Below are positions 27,601-38,350 of a DNA stretch of 64,000 bases, one piece after another. Every line of letters begins with the position of its first letter. Position 1 is the stretch's first letter. The notes below the pieces were generated by a model that was given only the letters and a program-made list of their open reading frames with translations, had not been told where the DNA came from and did not search any database. Location: positions 22,795,701 to 22,859,700 of the forward strand of contig NC_092360.1 in the NCBI RefSeq assembly GCF_030848805.1. The letters run 5' to 3'. The stretch is from Temnothorax longispinosus (lineage: Eukaryota > Arthropoda > Insecta > Hymenoptera > Formicidae). Position numbers and translations under genes: made by a program.

Positions 27601-30600
27601 GTAGCTTCACATGAGAAATCGTTCCGTGGTAAGATACAGCCGTGCCCTGTGGCTCAGTGACGTAATCCGGTAATTTCTCTTTCGTGTCTGGTCTGGCTTG
27701 GGTAGCTCGAGACGAGCGCGAGGGCGAAGGTTAGGCAGGACCAATTAAAATGCCACCCGGCCCCGAAATGCCTCCGCCGCTAATCAACTCAGAACCGCGC
27801 AATGTTTGGGTCATTAAGGTACGCTCTCGGGGCCTGAATTTCCAGCCGAATGTCCTTAAGCCAATTACAAGGAGCCTTCGTTCCATTCTGGCGTCTACCG
27901 CGACTTTAATTTCGCGGTCACGGTAGAACGCCGTCTTGATTAATTGATTCTGATCTAATTTTGGGAAAGATACGAATTTCATTAACTATTGTCCTTTTAT
28001 TGCACATTTTTTTTCAACGGATCGATATGGAAAAAGTCAACAATTCGCTGATTAAAGGCTTGCATGCATTAATTTTTAATTAATTAAAAATGTTAAAATA
28101 TTGTCTAATATTTAATCGTTGGATAATAATAAAGGACAAATAAGAACTTGAGATGCTTACCAGTGCATAGTTAATTAAGAGTGCTCTAAAATTGATTGAA
28201 ATAATTAATTTTATCGTTAACTACTGATTCTTTTTTGAACATTTAGATATAACAATCTAATCTCTGATCTGAGATTTTAATTATTTTCTAAGCACAAATC
28301 CTTCTCTTTCTTAACAGAAAATTTTGCTCTACATAAACATTTTAGGAATTTATTTGGAGGGTAATTACATAAAACCTCGAAATAGAGATTGTCACTTCTG
28401 AATGTCCAGGAAATGTCAATGATTTATTAATACACACATTCAGATTGATTTCTGGAAATAATATAATTAATTATGCATTGCTAACAACGTTTTAAGCTTT
28501 TATTAGCTCGTTATAATCAGATAATAATGATAATATAATAACGAATAATCAGATATCATAAAAGTCTTCACTATATCTAGTTCGGGGAAGTTAATATAAA
28601 TATATAAATTTAACAATTGTTGCTATACTTATTTTGTTGCGTGTGTTAGAAGAAGTAATGTTAAGTTGTTGAAAGAAAAAGAGTAAAGAAGCTCTGAACG
28701 CAAAACTTCAATTTCTTTTCTTCAATTGTCCAAATAATCGTGAGAGACGTTTAAGAATTGATGTATTTCCTTGCTGTCAAAAGAGCGACGGCCGCTAAAA
28801 TCGCCGAAGGCTAAGAATAACCCGAGCTTGGAGTAAGGTAAAGTAATAGAGACGAAGGTCCTTTCCGGAACGTGGCTCTCGTGGCAATTCGGTCCTTCTG
28901 TCGTCGACTTCAGATTCCTACCACAGAGTCGTAGGAAGCAAGCGATACTAAATTCTAGTACGTGATCGTGGTGTCGCGCAGGGTCGGCCCGATATATTCG
29001 AAAAATATAACCCACATCGAAAGGCCGCTCCAACTTATGGCCTTCCGCCTTCGATTCGAACCCAATGTGCGTGTGTGAGTGTATGTGTATGTGTATGTGT
29101 GTGATCACCGTTTTCTTAACTTTATTAATATTTCGTATACAGGATATTTCAAAACTTGCCCACTGCTTCTCTAAATTTTTAACGATAAATAATATGAATA
29201 TCTATATATCACACACACAAACTTTTTTTAAGAGACGCAAGTAAATAAAAGTAAAAAATAGTTAAATGTGTTATCATGGAAAACTGTTGTCTTTAATACT
29301 TTGCTCTCGAAAATTGATTTAGCAACGGTAAATAATGAAGAGATTGAATAACGAGGCAATAAATCGTAGTTGGATGTTTCCAGATTTATAATAATAGCGC
29401 GCTGCGAAGAACACAGCTGAAGGATACATATCGAAGCATAAATCATAGAGTTTCCCCTACTGATCTCAGACCTTTTCTATGACCTCATCATCAATTTCTT
29501 TCTGTTATCTTTACCAAGTATATACGACCAGAAGTTGACATTAAGCACACTATGTGTCATCGCGATGACCGTCTTTTGTGTCACAAATTATGCATTAAAA
29601 GAAATTTCTTAAGGTTATCTTAACAAAATGCTTAAGATCTGTCTTTCAAAAAAAAAAAAAACAGAAGTCGCAATTTTTTTATTGCTAATATTATATTGAT
29701 TAAAAGCAGAAAACTTAATAATCTGCCATAAATGCGGGTCGAGTTACGAGAACAAGGCAGTTATTAAGAAGTTTGACTTTTTTTATACTAACAAATTGAT
29801 CATAGAATGAAATTAATCAAGATATTTTTATTATAAAAGTATATATTATATAGATAACACAACATTCCTTTACATATTATTAATATGTAAATAATATCTA
29901 TTGTTTACGATTTTATACAATAAATACGAAGCACACACAAAACCTCGGTTGATATCTTTAATTGTAGGATATATTTCGATACGGCTATCATTAATAAAGT
30001 TAATTTAAAAAACACAATACAAAAACAGAAAACGTCGTGAATATTTTTCGGATACTCCGTGCTAAGACAAAGTGCTTAGTTCTCACACATCCAGGCCTTT
30101 CAATTTCAAATCGAAAGATTAAATTTAAGGTCCTGGCTTGTGGTCAGCCGAGGGACAAGCGCCGGGAATTGGAATTCCTAACGCTGAACTAGCGGGATAG
30201 GAAGTGGCCAATAGGAAGTTCTGCCTCTTCGCCACCGGAGGTTGGCGGACACCCTGCCGCATACAGGAAATGTATCCAACGGGCATGAATCGAAGTAGCA
30301 ATGAGGAACGGAGCCGAACAACGGCGAACAGACCGGCGGCTGTGGCCTTTTGTCACGGATTGTTATAGCATACCTATATTTTGTGATATGACGATATGTA
30401 TGTATGTGGAGTTACTTTGCCCTTGCAATGGAAATATCACTTTCTCGAATAACATATCGAGATAATTTAAAAAGAAAAGTTATTATTGAGTAAATTATTG
30501 AATTATTTTTCTTTTACATTTTTATTTTCGAGATGACGTTATTTTTTATACTGATAATAAATATCTGAAAAATATTCATCTTTGTCAATTTAAATCGATA

Positions 30601-33600
30601 AATATCATGTTTAGAGACAATTATTTTTTTTATTTAAAAGAATTCATATTTTATCTTTTCTATTATACTTTGAATACTTTAAAGCAGTTTTATGCCTTTC
30701 ACGACATAATCCATCGAATGATTCGCTCACTTACATCTTCTTAGCGCTTTATACTTAACCATAGAAGTATTGAGGTATCGAACGGCTAAAAGGCATCCTT
30801 TCAAGTACGTTATCTCGAAATTACTTTCAAGAAATGAAACCAAGTCGCGATGATTCTTGTTAAAAGTGACCGGCAATTCGTCGAAGCCTTTTTCCTACGC
30901 GAAGATTAAAAAATTGTCGATGAAATGAGAAAGGAAGGCAAGGAGGAGGCTCTCGCGTGATCAAGCTTCGAAGCTTCTCGGTAATCATTAAACCGCCGAA
31001 GAACGTTCTCAACAAGGCCGACGTCTGCCATCGGCATCGGCACAAGTCTGACGTTTCATCTGTGTTCCCGTGGTATTTCATTGAAAAATGCTGGGTTCTC
31101 TCTCTCGGAGTGGCTGCCGGAACGAATGCCCGGATTAAGACAGATAAAGGAGATCTTAGAATCTCCGTGATTTTTTGCGAGCCAACCGGAAGAAAGATCT
31201 GCGGCGTGTAAAGAAAAAAAAATCCTTGAAAGATGTGCGAAATGAGATCGATAGATCGATACGAAGAAAAAGGGTGAAAACAGAGAAACCGAAACGTAAA
31301 AGAAAGAGAGGCTGGAAATGAATAAAAAGATGAAAAAGAAGAAATGGTAAAGAAGTTGAAGGGATATTTGTGGAGAGGAGGGAGAAAAGGACTCGAGAGA
31401 CTCGGTGAAGAATCGAAGAAGCAAGTGGGTAGGCGAAGGGACAGCGGTACTCAAGACAGCGAAGAGGAAGGGCGGAGGGAAGTGAAGAAGCTGTAAGTCG
31501 GTAGGCGGAGGGCGGTGATCGAGTGGGACGAATTGACAAATTCCACGGCGATCCTGGAACACGGCCAGGACCGCGATTTCTATCGGTGGGCATCCCGACA
31601 AGCAGAAAAGGAAGGACGCGGGCCGGAAGGACGTTACGCCGATGCTCGGGACGATTCATATGATCGATAGCCAAGGGAATAATGCTTGGGGAAATTTTTG
31701 GCAACGAAAAGTATTCATCGGTATTATTTCTGTGGTATTTTTGACGCAGCTTCGGTGATTAAAGCACATCCCGACGATTTTCTGACGATTATACCTCGTT
31801 GGGTGAAATAATAAACAATTTAAACCGAACGTTAGGTCAATGAATTAGTTTCAGTTTTAATTTATATATATTATTATTAATTGTAAGTAACAATTTTGTC
31901 GAGATATGCAGATTAATAAATAAGCGGATAGAAGATTGCAAGTGTAAATTAACAAATTAATAAAATATGTTAATGTTTTTAATAAAATTAAAAATTAAAA
32001 ATTTTAACGAAAATTTCAAGAATATTTTGCCTCAAAGAGAGACGATTTGAAAATAAAAACTATGTAAATTCGACAAATTTAGCGATTTTTATCATTCGAG
32101 AAAATTATCAGAACAAATAATCGGTGAAAATTTACGTCTGCCTACATTTGCTCGATTTACGTACAATATATCGGATAAATTATATAAATAAACCCATTTA
32201 TACTCAAACACATTAATTATTTATAAATATCTTACCTCTTTTAATGAGTTAATCAATAACATCGCATTCCATTGTTATGAAAACATATGTGGTGTGAATA
32301 ACGGGAAAATACGTATGGAGGAAAAATCAAGAGTTTTTATTTTGCGGAAAGGTTGAAAGCTCGTAAAAATATTTTACCCGATTAAAGCGAGAACTTTTTT
32401 AATTGGAAAGCGAAGCGCAGTAGGGCGTCAGAATAATACCGACATGATAGAGAAGAAATAGTAGCGAGCCGCGTTCTCAAAACAAAGAAGCAATTTACCG
32501 GCGGTATCGTTGAATTAGGTTTCATCATTAATGCAAACGCAGTAAATGGAAAGGAATCTTAACAATGTATTTATTTTTAATTTCGGGACTGTGCCATATG
32601 TTGCGACATATTATGGTGAAAGGGGGAGTATGATTGAGAACCTGATCAATCTAATATATGAGTTTAATGAAATCGATAACATTTTTACCGCTGTTATTCA
32701 TTATTATATAGATATGGAAAATTAACAGTTGTTTAAAAAAGATGTAAACAAAATATAAAAATGATCATAGTACTTATTATATATGCATATATTCAAATAA
32801 TATAAATATAATTTTAAATCATCAACATTTTAAATAACCAATTTACTGAATACAATAATGGTATAAGATATAAGTCAATTATACGAATTGGTAAGCATAA
32901 AAATCTTTATATAATATAATGACATTATAAATATATTATTCATAATATATTTCGCAGTATCTATGAACGGAAATAATTTTGGCCTTTATTTACTTTTCAA
33001 CTAATAAGTATTGATCATTTATCATTAATAATCCGCGGTTAGTTATATAGACCTTGATTAGGAATCAAAATTAATTCCATTCTTTAAGACGAACACTGCC
33101 AGTATTGTGTGCGTGCGTGCGTGCGCGCGCATAGATATTACTAGCTTATTGTTTCTCTTTTAGTTAATTGAAATTAAAGTCATGAATATATTAAATAAAT
33201 TATTCAATAAAAAATATAATTATATTATCAGATTAAATTGCCAATTTTTTAGAAAGTTGTAGCCGACGTAGGATATGAGGAATATCAATTTGAGAGTATT
33301 TTACTGAACGCGGAGACATTTTAATTTGATCTTGACCACAGATATCTATATTCGTGTATGTAATTAAATGCAAGGACGCGAGGTATCGAAGCGTATGAGC
33401 GTTGTAAGAGCCATTAATAAGAGCCGCCTAATTTCTCGAAAGCCCGGAGGCCTCAACCATTATCTGGGAAACGTAACTCGGTCGAAGAGCGATTAAACGG
33501 AGGCCACGAAAATACGTCAACCCGCAGCGGCTTGCATCTGACGGAAAACCTATAGACGGAACACAACCATTAATGAAATGACAAATGTGTTCTTGTGCGA

Positions 33601-34329
33601 CGAGAAACGCGCGCAAGCACGCCCGTCGCACGGGCTTTCTGTGGAAATCGAATATTTTAACACCACGATTTTCGAGCCATTTAATTCGATCCGAGAAGCT
33701 TTCGGTGACTTCACTACGGCAAATGTTCTTGTTGTGACGCTAACATAATGATTAGTCACCTGAAGAGCTAAAAAGGAGAACGAATTAAACTTGAAAATGC
33801 AAACTTCTCAGAAAAAGAAACAAATGCTTTTTATTATTTAAAATTAAGATTGCATCAAATCAAAAGTATCATATAATTAATACCTAATACAAAGGTTATT
33901 TGATCTATGTTACAAGTAATATTGAAACTTTGCTATCACAATTTATAAAAAATTATCTTGTTACATTCTCGTACATTTATTTATTTAAAAGTTGTATTTG
34001 AGAATTTTTTAATCACGTTAAAAATATCAATTTCTTTTATATGTACACGAAAGACTTAACTTCGTGTGAGCAAACAATCTGAAAGATCACGGAAATTTAA
34101 ACTTAATTGGTTTTTCTTCTTGGCTTTTCAATTATTGTGTCTGTCGCTGCGGATTACTTCTTCGTTTAGCCTTGTTTGATAAATTGAACAATAAGCTGAA
34201 GGATGTAATAACCCCGATGTAATTTCAGGTGAACTGCCAGCCGCTGTACACGACGGGAACGGAGTTTCGAGAGCGTTCCTTAATCTTTGGCTGGTTCACC
34301 TGACGATGAGCTATGTCTTCACCAGATGA
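2803..34329 (+). CDS. Dpr-family two-Ig-domain neuronal surface protein, six-exon model, 5' end missing
   Basis: The model joins 2803-3680, 6635-6729, 7358-7476, 18040-18208, 20311-20615 and 34229-34329. Every junction has GT/AG borders, and the codon phases agree, giving 555 residues and a TGA stop. Numbering from the split first codon, residues 1-250 are an acidic, sequon-rich extension. Ig1 has Cys284, Trp296 and the DSALYQC motif with Cys347. Ig2 has Cys394, Trp409 and GNYSC with Cys506. The C-terminus is GELPAAV followed by a short hydrophobic tail. In known Dprs, Ig1 binds DIP proteins and the tail anchors the protein to the membrane, so a role in neuronal recognition is inferred. The long N-terminus, YPSNWRL and CQVATHPP point to the Dpr18/20-like branch, but I cannot settle the orthologue. 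The start codon and signal peptide are not found. Ig2 is unusually long between its cysteines (112 residues) because of extra sequence at the start of exon 20311-20615. Confidence 0.9.
3681..6634 (+). other. Intron 1 of the Dpr-like gene
   Basis: This is mostly AT-rich sequence between the GTGAGT donor and the TTTGCAG acceptor. Two GC-richer patches (about 4240-4870 and 5520-5720) carry many CpGs and could be regulatory or conserved non-coding DNA. A short dispersed repeat copy lies at 4019-4090. No further exon was recognised. Confidence 0.75.
4019..4090 (+). repeat. Dispersed repeat, copy A
   Basis: This roughly 70-bp stretch (core GTTACTTGTTAATTTCAAT, then AGTTAATTATCCATTTATTT) is closely matched in the same orientation at 62849-62916, nearly 59 kb away. 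Only a few substitutions separate the copies. No terminal structure is obvious, so the repeat class is unknown. Confidence 0.6.
6635..6729 (+). CDS. Dpr-like gene, Ig1 exon (C-D strands)
   Basis: The acceptor is T-rich (TTTTTTCCTGTTTGCAG) and the donor is CCG|GTAAGT. The exon enters in phase 0 and leaves in phase 2, splitting an Arg codon. It encodes VTWLQHNKDFFRLLTVGRTP and then YSNDQRISLNF. The Trp is the conserved core Trp of the Ig fold, and LLTVG followed by a DQR motif is diagnostic of Dpr Ig1. The exon is 95 bp, too short to stand out by open-frame length. Confidence 0.92.
6730..7357 (+). other. Intron 2 of the Dpr-like gene
   Basis: A 628-bp intron between GTAAGT and GATTCCCAG interrupts Ig1 in phase 2. 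A moderately GC-rich middle (about 6880-7140) has no coding signal. Confidence 0.8.
7358..7476 (+). CDS. Dpr-like gene, Ig1 exon (E-F-G strands)
   Basis: The acceptor CTTTCTCGTCTGATTCCCAG precedes the exon, and an ACGG|GTGAGT donor ends it. It completes the Arg and reads YPSNWRLQILYANPRDSALY and then QCQVATHPPLVKKINVIVT. The D-S-A-L-Y-Q-C pattern is the Ig F-strand signature, and CQVxTHPP is the characteristic Dpr G-strand region. The exon leaves in phase 1, which the exon at 18040 matches. Confidence 0.93.
8025..8173. mobile_element. PIF/Harbinger-like fold-back MITE with TTA target duplication
   Basis: The 149-bp element starts GGGCCGGTTGTTCCAACC and ends with the inverse, CAACCGGCCC. It is flanked by TTA at 8022-8024 and 8174-8176. 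The arms pair over nearly the full length (shared core TAACTAATAGTTAAATCATA), leaving a loop of about 10 bases. GGGCCGGTT ends and a TTA/TWA duplication are features of PIF/Harbinger (Tourist-type) MITEs. It has no coding capacity. Inserted in intron 3, well away from splice sites. Confidence 0.85.
12921..12940. repeat. Short inverted repeat
   Basis: ATGCAGAAT and its reverse complement ATTCTGCAT are separated by GT. A small perfect hairpin in AT-rich intron DNA, with no evident function. Confidence 0.5.
14510..14615. repeat. CT-rich microsatellite tract
   Basis: Imperfect TC/TCTTT runs (TCTCTTTCTCTATCTCTGTC and similar) make this about 100 bp almost pure pyrimidine on the plus strand. It opens a false reading frame of S, L and F residues. 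Confidence 0.75.
17022..17063. repeat. GA microsatellite
   Basis: An imperfect then perfect (GA)n run about 1 kb upstream of the first Ig2 exon; likely length-polymorphic. Confidence 0.85.
18040..18208 (+). CDS. Dpr-like gene, first Ig2 exon
   Basis: The acceptor is ATGTCACAG and the donor is ATTAG|GTAAGT. Entering in phase 1, it gives APTLTISDDSG, then AGSVLRLRCEA (B-strand Cys394) and SVVWTRGDETL (core Trp409), ending at LTEDI in phase 2. One sequon, NES, is present. The AP start directly after the Ig1 G strand is typical of the Ig1-Ig2 linker in this family. It lies 10.6 kb downstream of the previous exon. Confidence 0.9.
18209..20310 (+). other. Intron 4 of the Dpr-like gene
   Basis: A 2.1-kb AT-rich intron within the Ig2 coding sequence, between ATTAG|GTAAGT and the acceptor TAGACTTCAG. 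No other feature was recognised. Confidence 0.7.
20311..20615 (+). CDS. Dpr-like gene, second Ig2 exon with internal tandem repeat
   Basis: The only acceptor matching the incoming phase is at TAGACTTCAG (ending 20310). The donor is AACG|GTGAGT. The exon reads LVKEFVAKRT, continues through a PVFRLYIRLYSV segment and GTNVNWTGKRNSRI, and ends with VSTLIVERASPRHAGNYSC and VAVHVLN. Cys506 in GNYSC closes Ig2. The usual Asp two residues before this Gly is replaced by His. Sequons are NWT, NRT and NYS. Bases 20351-20384 are three near-copies of an 11/12-base unit. They lengthen the domain and make the exact 5' boundary uncertain. The 3' part, from about 20385, is secure. Confidence 0.85.
20351..20384 (+). 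repeat. Tandem repeat (3 x 11/12 bp) inside the Ig2 exon
   Basis: Three consecutive units, CCTGTATTCCG, CCTGTATATCCG and CCTGTATTCCG, encode the PVFRLYIRLYSV segment. Two extra units sum to 23 bases, which is not a multiple of three. The expansion therefore changes which upstream splice acceptor is in frame. Confidence 0.85.
21751..21779. repeat. CG dinucleotide run within an inverted repeat
   Basis: TAACCGCG and CGCGGTTA flank an alternating CG tract. Both cruciform and Z-DNA-like structures are possible; significance is unknown. Confidence 0.6.
24780..25440. other. CpG-rich island in intron 5 with a CGA microsatellite
   Basis: Against AT-rich flanks this block is dense in CpG and includes an imperfect (CGA)n run at about 24963-25002, plus GCGACGCGACGCGACGG near 24818. 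Open frames on both strands are low complexity (valine or aspartate runs) and not convincing genes. An internal promoter or enhancer is possible but not shown. Confidence 0.45.
27067..27092. repeat. Perfect hairpin
   Basis: ATGAGATTAG and CTAATCTCAT pair perfectly around a six-base TTTTCG loop. The stem is too short for a typical microRNA precursor. Confidence 0.6.
28072..28091. repeat. 20-bp perfect AT palindrome
   Basis: ATTTTTAATTAATTAAAAAT is self-complementary; it lies in AT-rich intron 5 and may be chance. Confidence 0.5.
29068..29102. repeat. GTGT/GTAT microsatellite
   Basis: Imperfect GTGTGAGTGTATGTGTATGT-type run. It accounts for the His/Ile/Thr repeat at the N-terminus of a minus-strand open frame. 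Confidence 0.7.
31200..31520. repeat. Purine-rich (GA) strand-asymmetric tract
   Basis: About 300 bp in which A and G greatly dominate the plus strand. The lack of T-containing stop patterns on the minus strand leaves two overlapping minus-strand frames of about 180 residues rich in F, L and S, which are best read as artefacts of composition. Confidence 0.65.
33108..33131. repeat. TGCG microsatellite
   Basis: TGTGCGTGCGTGCGTGCGCG run ending in CGCG; a short simple repeat in intron 5. Confidence 0.7.
34229..34329 (+). CDS. Dpr-like gene, terminal coding exon
   Basis: The acceptor is GATGTAATTTCAG. The two leading bases GT join the G left by the exon ending at 20615 to make Gly. The product continues ELPAAVHDGNGVSRAF and then LNLWLVHLTMSYVFTR with a TGA stop at 34327-34329. 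The N-G-E-L-P-A-A-V junction is a recognisable Dpr C-terminal motif. The final 17 residues are mostly hydrophobic, compatible with a GPI-attachment signal or short membrane anchor, though the run is short. The exon is only 101 bp and 13.6 kb from its neighbour, so it would be missed by open-frame searches. The phase match and motif together make it convincing. Confidence 0.85.
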
Positions 34330-34705
34330 CAGTATTAAGGTAAGCGCGGGCTGCGATAAAATACAGAAAACTATAAAATTTTCACGGCACACCTCTTTTT
34401 TTGAAAAAAAGTAGTAAACTGTATATTGTACTGTATCATTGGATAGGTTACAGTTTTATATTATACGAAATATATTTCAGCAAATAAGTGTATAAATAAC
34501 TATATAAGGATTTTTGATAATGAAATTAAGAAGTACAATAAGAAGTAAGCTTTGAGAGTACAACACGGTTGACGGTGCATAAGTTAACATTATAACAATC
34601 TTTAATTATTAATAAGGTACAAAATTATAAATCGGATATTTCGGCTCTACTTAGAGCACGCTTACCGATGCAATAACAGTTAAATAAAAATAATTTTACT
34701 CCGGC
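34330..34705 (+). other. Probable 3' untranslated region of the Dpr-like gene
   Basis: The stop codon ends at 34329, and the first AATAAA I find downstream is at 34683-34688. If used, this gives a 3' UTR of roughly 370 bases. A donor-like AAG|GTAAGC at 34339/34340, just after the stop, raises the alternative that the 3' UTR is itself spliced. The transcript end is not directly visible. Confidence 0.4.
34683..34688 (+). promoter_or_regulatory. Candidate polyadenylation signal
   Basis: A canonical AATAAA about 350 bases after the stop codon. Such hexamers are frequent by chance in this AT-rich DNA, so it is only the nearest plausible signal. Confidence 0.35.
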
Positions 34706-37700
34706 GAGTAATAAAGCATGCATTATCTAAAAATAGTGTAAGTTTCCATGAGGAAATCCACGTAAATTTAGTCACTGATCATAATTTGTAATATAATTGA
34801 AACAAAAATTACAGTCATAACTTGAATGACAAAGAGAAGTGAAGTCATTCACCCAGTCAGCTCAGAGAACGCGAGAATGAACATTGAATCCACGGTAATA
34901 ATAATAACATCGAAAAGTAATACAATTTATAAGCAGAGGCAGTTATTGCATCTGAGACAATGTGTTCAACGGACGGAAAAGGAGATCATGACTTATTAAG
35001 AATTAAAGATTGTTATAACGTTAACTTACGCATGGTTAATCACGTTGTCTCAAAGCTCACTTATTGTACTTTACTTGCTCGATATCAAATATCAAAGAAG
35101 CAATTTATAATTCATTACGTACAACGAGTGTCAAAATCCTTGAGCTTAACAGATTCTTTGGCCACTTATTTAAAGGGTATCATTTACTTTGACTTTGTTA
35201 AAATTCAAATTTCAAAGTACATTAAAGTTACATAAGATGCGGTTGCAAGCTGATGCAACGTGTGCGCATAAGATTTGGCTTACGTTAGTTGAATAAGTTT
35301 GTTGATATTAGATTTATGATCCATTTTTTAATATAAATATCCGACATATTTTTCGATAGGTATTATTAAATTATTAGAATTAAGCGTTATTTTCTGTTCT
35401 CGCGTTTAAACGCTAACTGTGGAAAAGTAAAATTGAAATTTCAATAAAGGTAGGAAAAATGCAAAAACTTAACTTTTCTATTTAAAATTATCGAATGTGG
35501 CACGTGAGAGTGTGAACGACCTCGCAAGCTTTCGATGCTAAAAATAACCCTACAGATTGTTAAATAATCGCGCTCCCGATAATCCGCCGCAGCGGAGATT
35601 GGCATCGAAATTCGTTTGAAAGTAGCGCATAATACATAGCGCTGTATTGAAAATCGTCGTGATAAGCTTTTGCTATAAAATTACGATGCTGCGGTCGCCG
35701 TCAAGTTCCTCCGCAAGTTGCACAGTTTTCGTAATTATTAACGCTTTAATATTATAAAACGCTTTAGGCAGTCGCTTTAGGTTTGTCGATATAATAACGC
35801 CTTCTCTGAGAATCTTCGTCAGACGGTTACAACCTTTATTCGAGTTTATCGCCCCTTTCTCCCGGCTACTTCTTTCGCATGCTGGACATATTCTTTGTGC
35901 CTCACGATGCAACCTGCTTTATTTTTCCTCACCCTCACACTCCTGGTATTTTTTTTTTTTTCGTGTAACCGCCTAATCCGAGTTTCAGATGAGTTTTCAG
36001 GAAGCTCATCGACTTATAAGAAGCTTGTATCAAGCGAGTTTCTGGGTTAACGCGAAATATACATCCTTCTGCAAGAAGAAAAGAAGAGCAGAAGGATCAC
36101 CGTGGCTTCCTAGCGATATCGAACCCCTTATGCGATAGAGAATCGACCGAACGTTATTTTGAATAACTTGAGAAACAGATTCTGTTTCAAAAAGATTCGG
36201 TTGAATGACGAAAGAGATAATTTTATCTTTTGAAAGTTTTAAAGTTCATATAAAGATTTAAATATTCGAGGTGCGATATATGCATCGCTTTAATATTTGA
36301 GATCATCTTTACGACACAAGACTTGTGTCGTTTTATTTATATATCGCACAGTTTTCTATAAAGAAATTACGAACGTGATATTTAAATATAACATTATTCT
36401 GATTATATCACACATACCCAGTTTTTATATAAAATAAAATTAAACAGAAAAATTAATAATAAAGAAATTTAAATAAATTTATTTGCTTTTCTCTATGCTA
36501 TAGACATGTCTATTTTATAGCGTATTAATTAATATATATGTAATTGTATTTTGGTTTTTATTTGTTGTGTTTGATTACTTCTTCATTTCTAAAGTTTTTT
36601 GATTAATTATAAAATCTCAATTAAAGATCAACGACATTAATACTATAAGTTCTTATACCAATGTTACTTTGAAGACGAATATATATTCGACCAATATATT
36701 AATGAAATTACTTAATGGGATTGCTAGAAGTTATTGAAAATTAGAGTAATCGAATGTTTCATTGGTTTTTTCTCTTGCATCGTGCATCTCTAAGAACACG
36801 AGATACTAGCTAATGAAAAAGGGGATAAATAGAGTAAATCGAACTCTGATAATGTTTTAGGAAAGTATCATTAGAACAATGTAGCATTCTTCCAACTTAA
36901 ATAATCGCATTTCAGCTTTCGATTAATTCACAAGTAAAATGTTTTATGAAATCCCACTATTAAAAAAGCATGTTTTGCTTCATATAATTTCAACAGGAAA
37001 CATGTAGGCTGTTTATTTCGAAAGTAATGTAAATCCAATTAGGAAAGTTGCTTTAAAATACGCCATTAATTTGTATTTTCGTGTCATTGTGAAATGTTTT
37101 GAAAGCGGACTTTAACCAAGATGTTAAAATAAACAGGTCAGATATAATGATCCACTTGAATGAAATTTGCACGCGCGAAAATTTACATTTTGATGAGTAA
37201 TTCTAATTTTCCGTCTATTTTATCACGTATAAGAACTCTGGATTGTATTAATGTGAAAATTTATAATTTAAACTGACATTTATTATTGATGATTTTACCT
37301 CCTGTGTCAAACAATTTCAAAATTAAATTCCAGACTGAAGTGTCCACTCGTCATATTACCCGTCTCGCAATTATTTTCACCTCTATTCCAATTCAATTAT
37401 AAAGAACCAAGAAGTTATTTATTTAATTTATTGCGTTAAGAAATAATCTAACGTATCAATTCTAATCTACTCCAATATTAATATATTTGTATTTGTAATT
37501 TGTGTTGAAGTTTTTTCGTAGAAATAATATAACTCTGCTTTTCACAAAATTAAATTTTTAAAAATTTACATATAATTATTATAAATAATAAGTGCTGCAT
37601 CTACTCTATGAAAATATTATGGAAATATTTTCTACCTACTATGTTTGTTTATTTATTTCTTTATTATTGTTAAATAAATTTTAAATATCCAGTAGGCGCT

Positions 37701-38350
37701 TCACTAATATGTTGTGTAATTGTTATGTCAGAATTTTCCGAGAATATATCAAGTAATCATGTAATTAGTAAAGTAATGTTTTTAGTTATTATATTATTTC
37801 GATTGTTTTTTTTTCTGCGCGTAAAACATAAAAAGAAGAGAAAGAAATTAAGCTAACATAAAGTAGTTTTAAATTATTTTAACTTGCATAAATTACTTTA
37901 TTTATTAATTACTATTACTCAATGCCTATAATATAATTAAATTTACATAACTAGATTAGACTTTTTTGTGTCTGGATTAATAAAGTAATATAAAAATAAT
38001 ACAAGACATAATAATATATTCTTAATAAACTACTTTAACAAACAACTTATTTAACAGACAAAGCCATTAGATTTCAAATCTAAAACTTTAAAATACTTTA
38101 AATAATTAATAGATTGTTCAATTAATAAATATATTTGTATTAATATACATATAGGTAATCAGAGCATGTAAATTTTCTTAAAAGACATTCTACTTAAATA
38201 ACTCAAAAGTATATATAACTGTTGATTCTATTTAAGAAAAAGGTCGATCTAAGCAAACTGAAACTGAGATGTCGATCTTTGACTTCGCATCTTAAATTGT
38301 ACACACAACCAACCCAATTGTTTCAGGAAAAGTTTATTTACAACTCTCTT
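34706..38350. other. Intergenic AT-rich DNA, no gene seen
   Basis: No exon or RNA gene was recognised. A GC-richer patch lies at about 35500-36130. Small perfect inverted repeats occur at 36063-36097 (ATCCTTCTGC arms) and 36311-36331 (ACGACACAAG arms). The remainder is very AT-rich. Confidence 0.55.
36311..36331. repeat. Near-perfect palindrome
   Basis: ACGACACAAG and CTTGTGTCGT are separated by a single A. Function unknown. Confidence 0.55.

Larger units (their letters stand above)
20616..34228 (+). other. Intron 5 of the Dpr-like gene (13.6 kb)
   Basis: This intron separates the end of Ig2 from the terminal exon. It is AT-rich, with CpG-dense islands at about 21540-22000, 24780-25440, 27470-27990, 30110-30350 and 30850-31660. 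These have no recognisable protein and may be regulatory DNA or degraded repeats. The 31200-31520 part is strongly purine-rich. No coding exon between Ig2 and the GELPAAV tail is required, because the phases join directly. Confidence 0.65.

Noticed and set aside
29040..29070. GGTTCGAATC-like B box on the minus strand, possible tRNA
   Set aside because: The flanking bases do not form a T-arm stem and no A box or acceptor stem is present.
31056..31704. Two minus-strand frames of about 180 codons
   Set aside because: They overlap each other in different frames and arise from a polypurine tract; products are F/L/S-rich with no domain.
36298..36316. TGAGATCAT resembling the bantam microRNA start
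   Set aside because: Only the first nine bases agree and no matching precursor hairpin is present.
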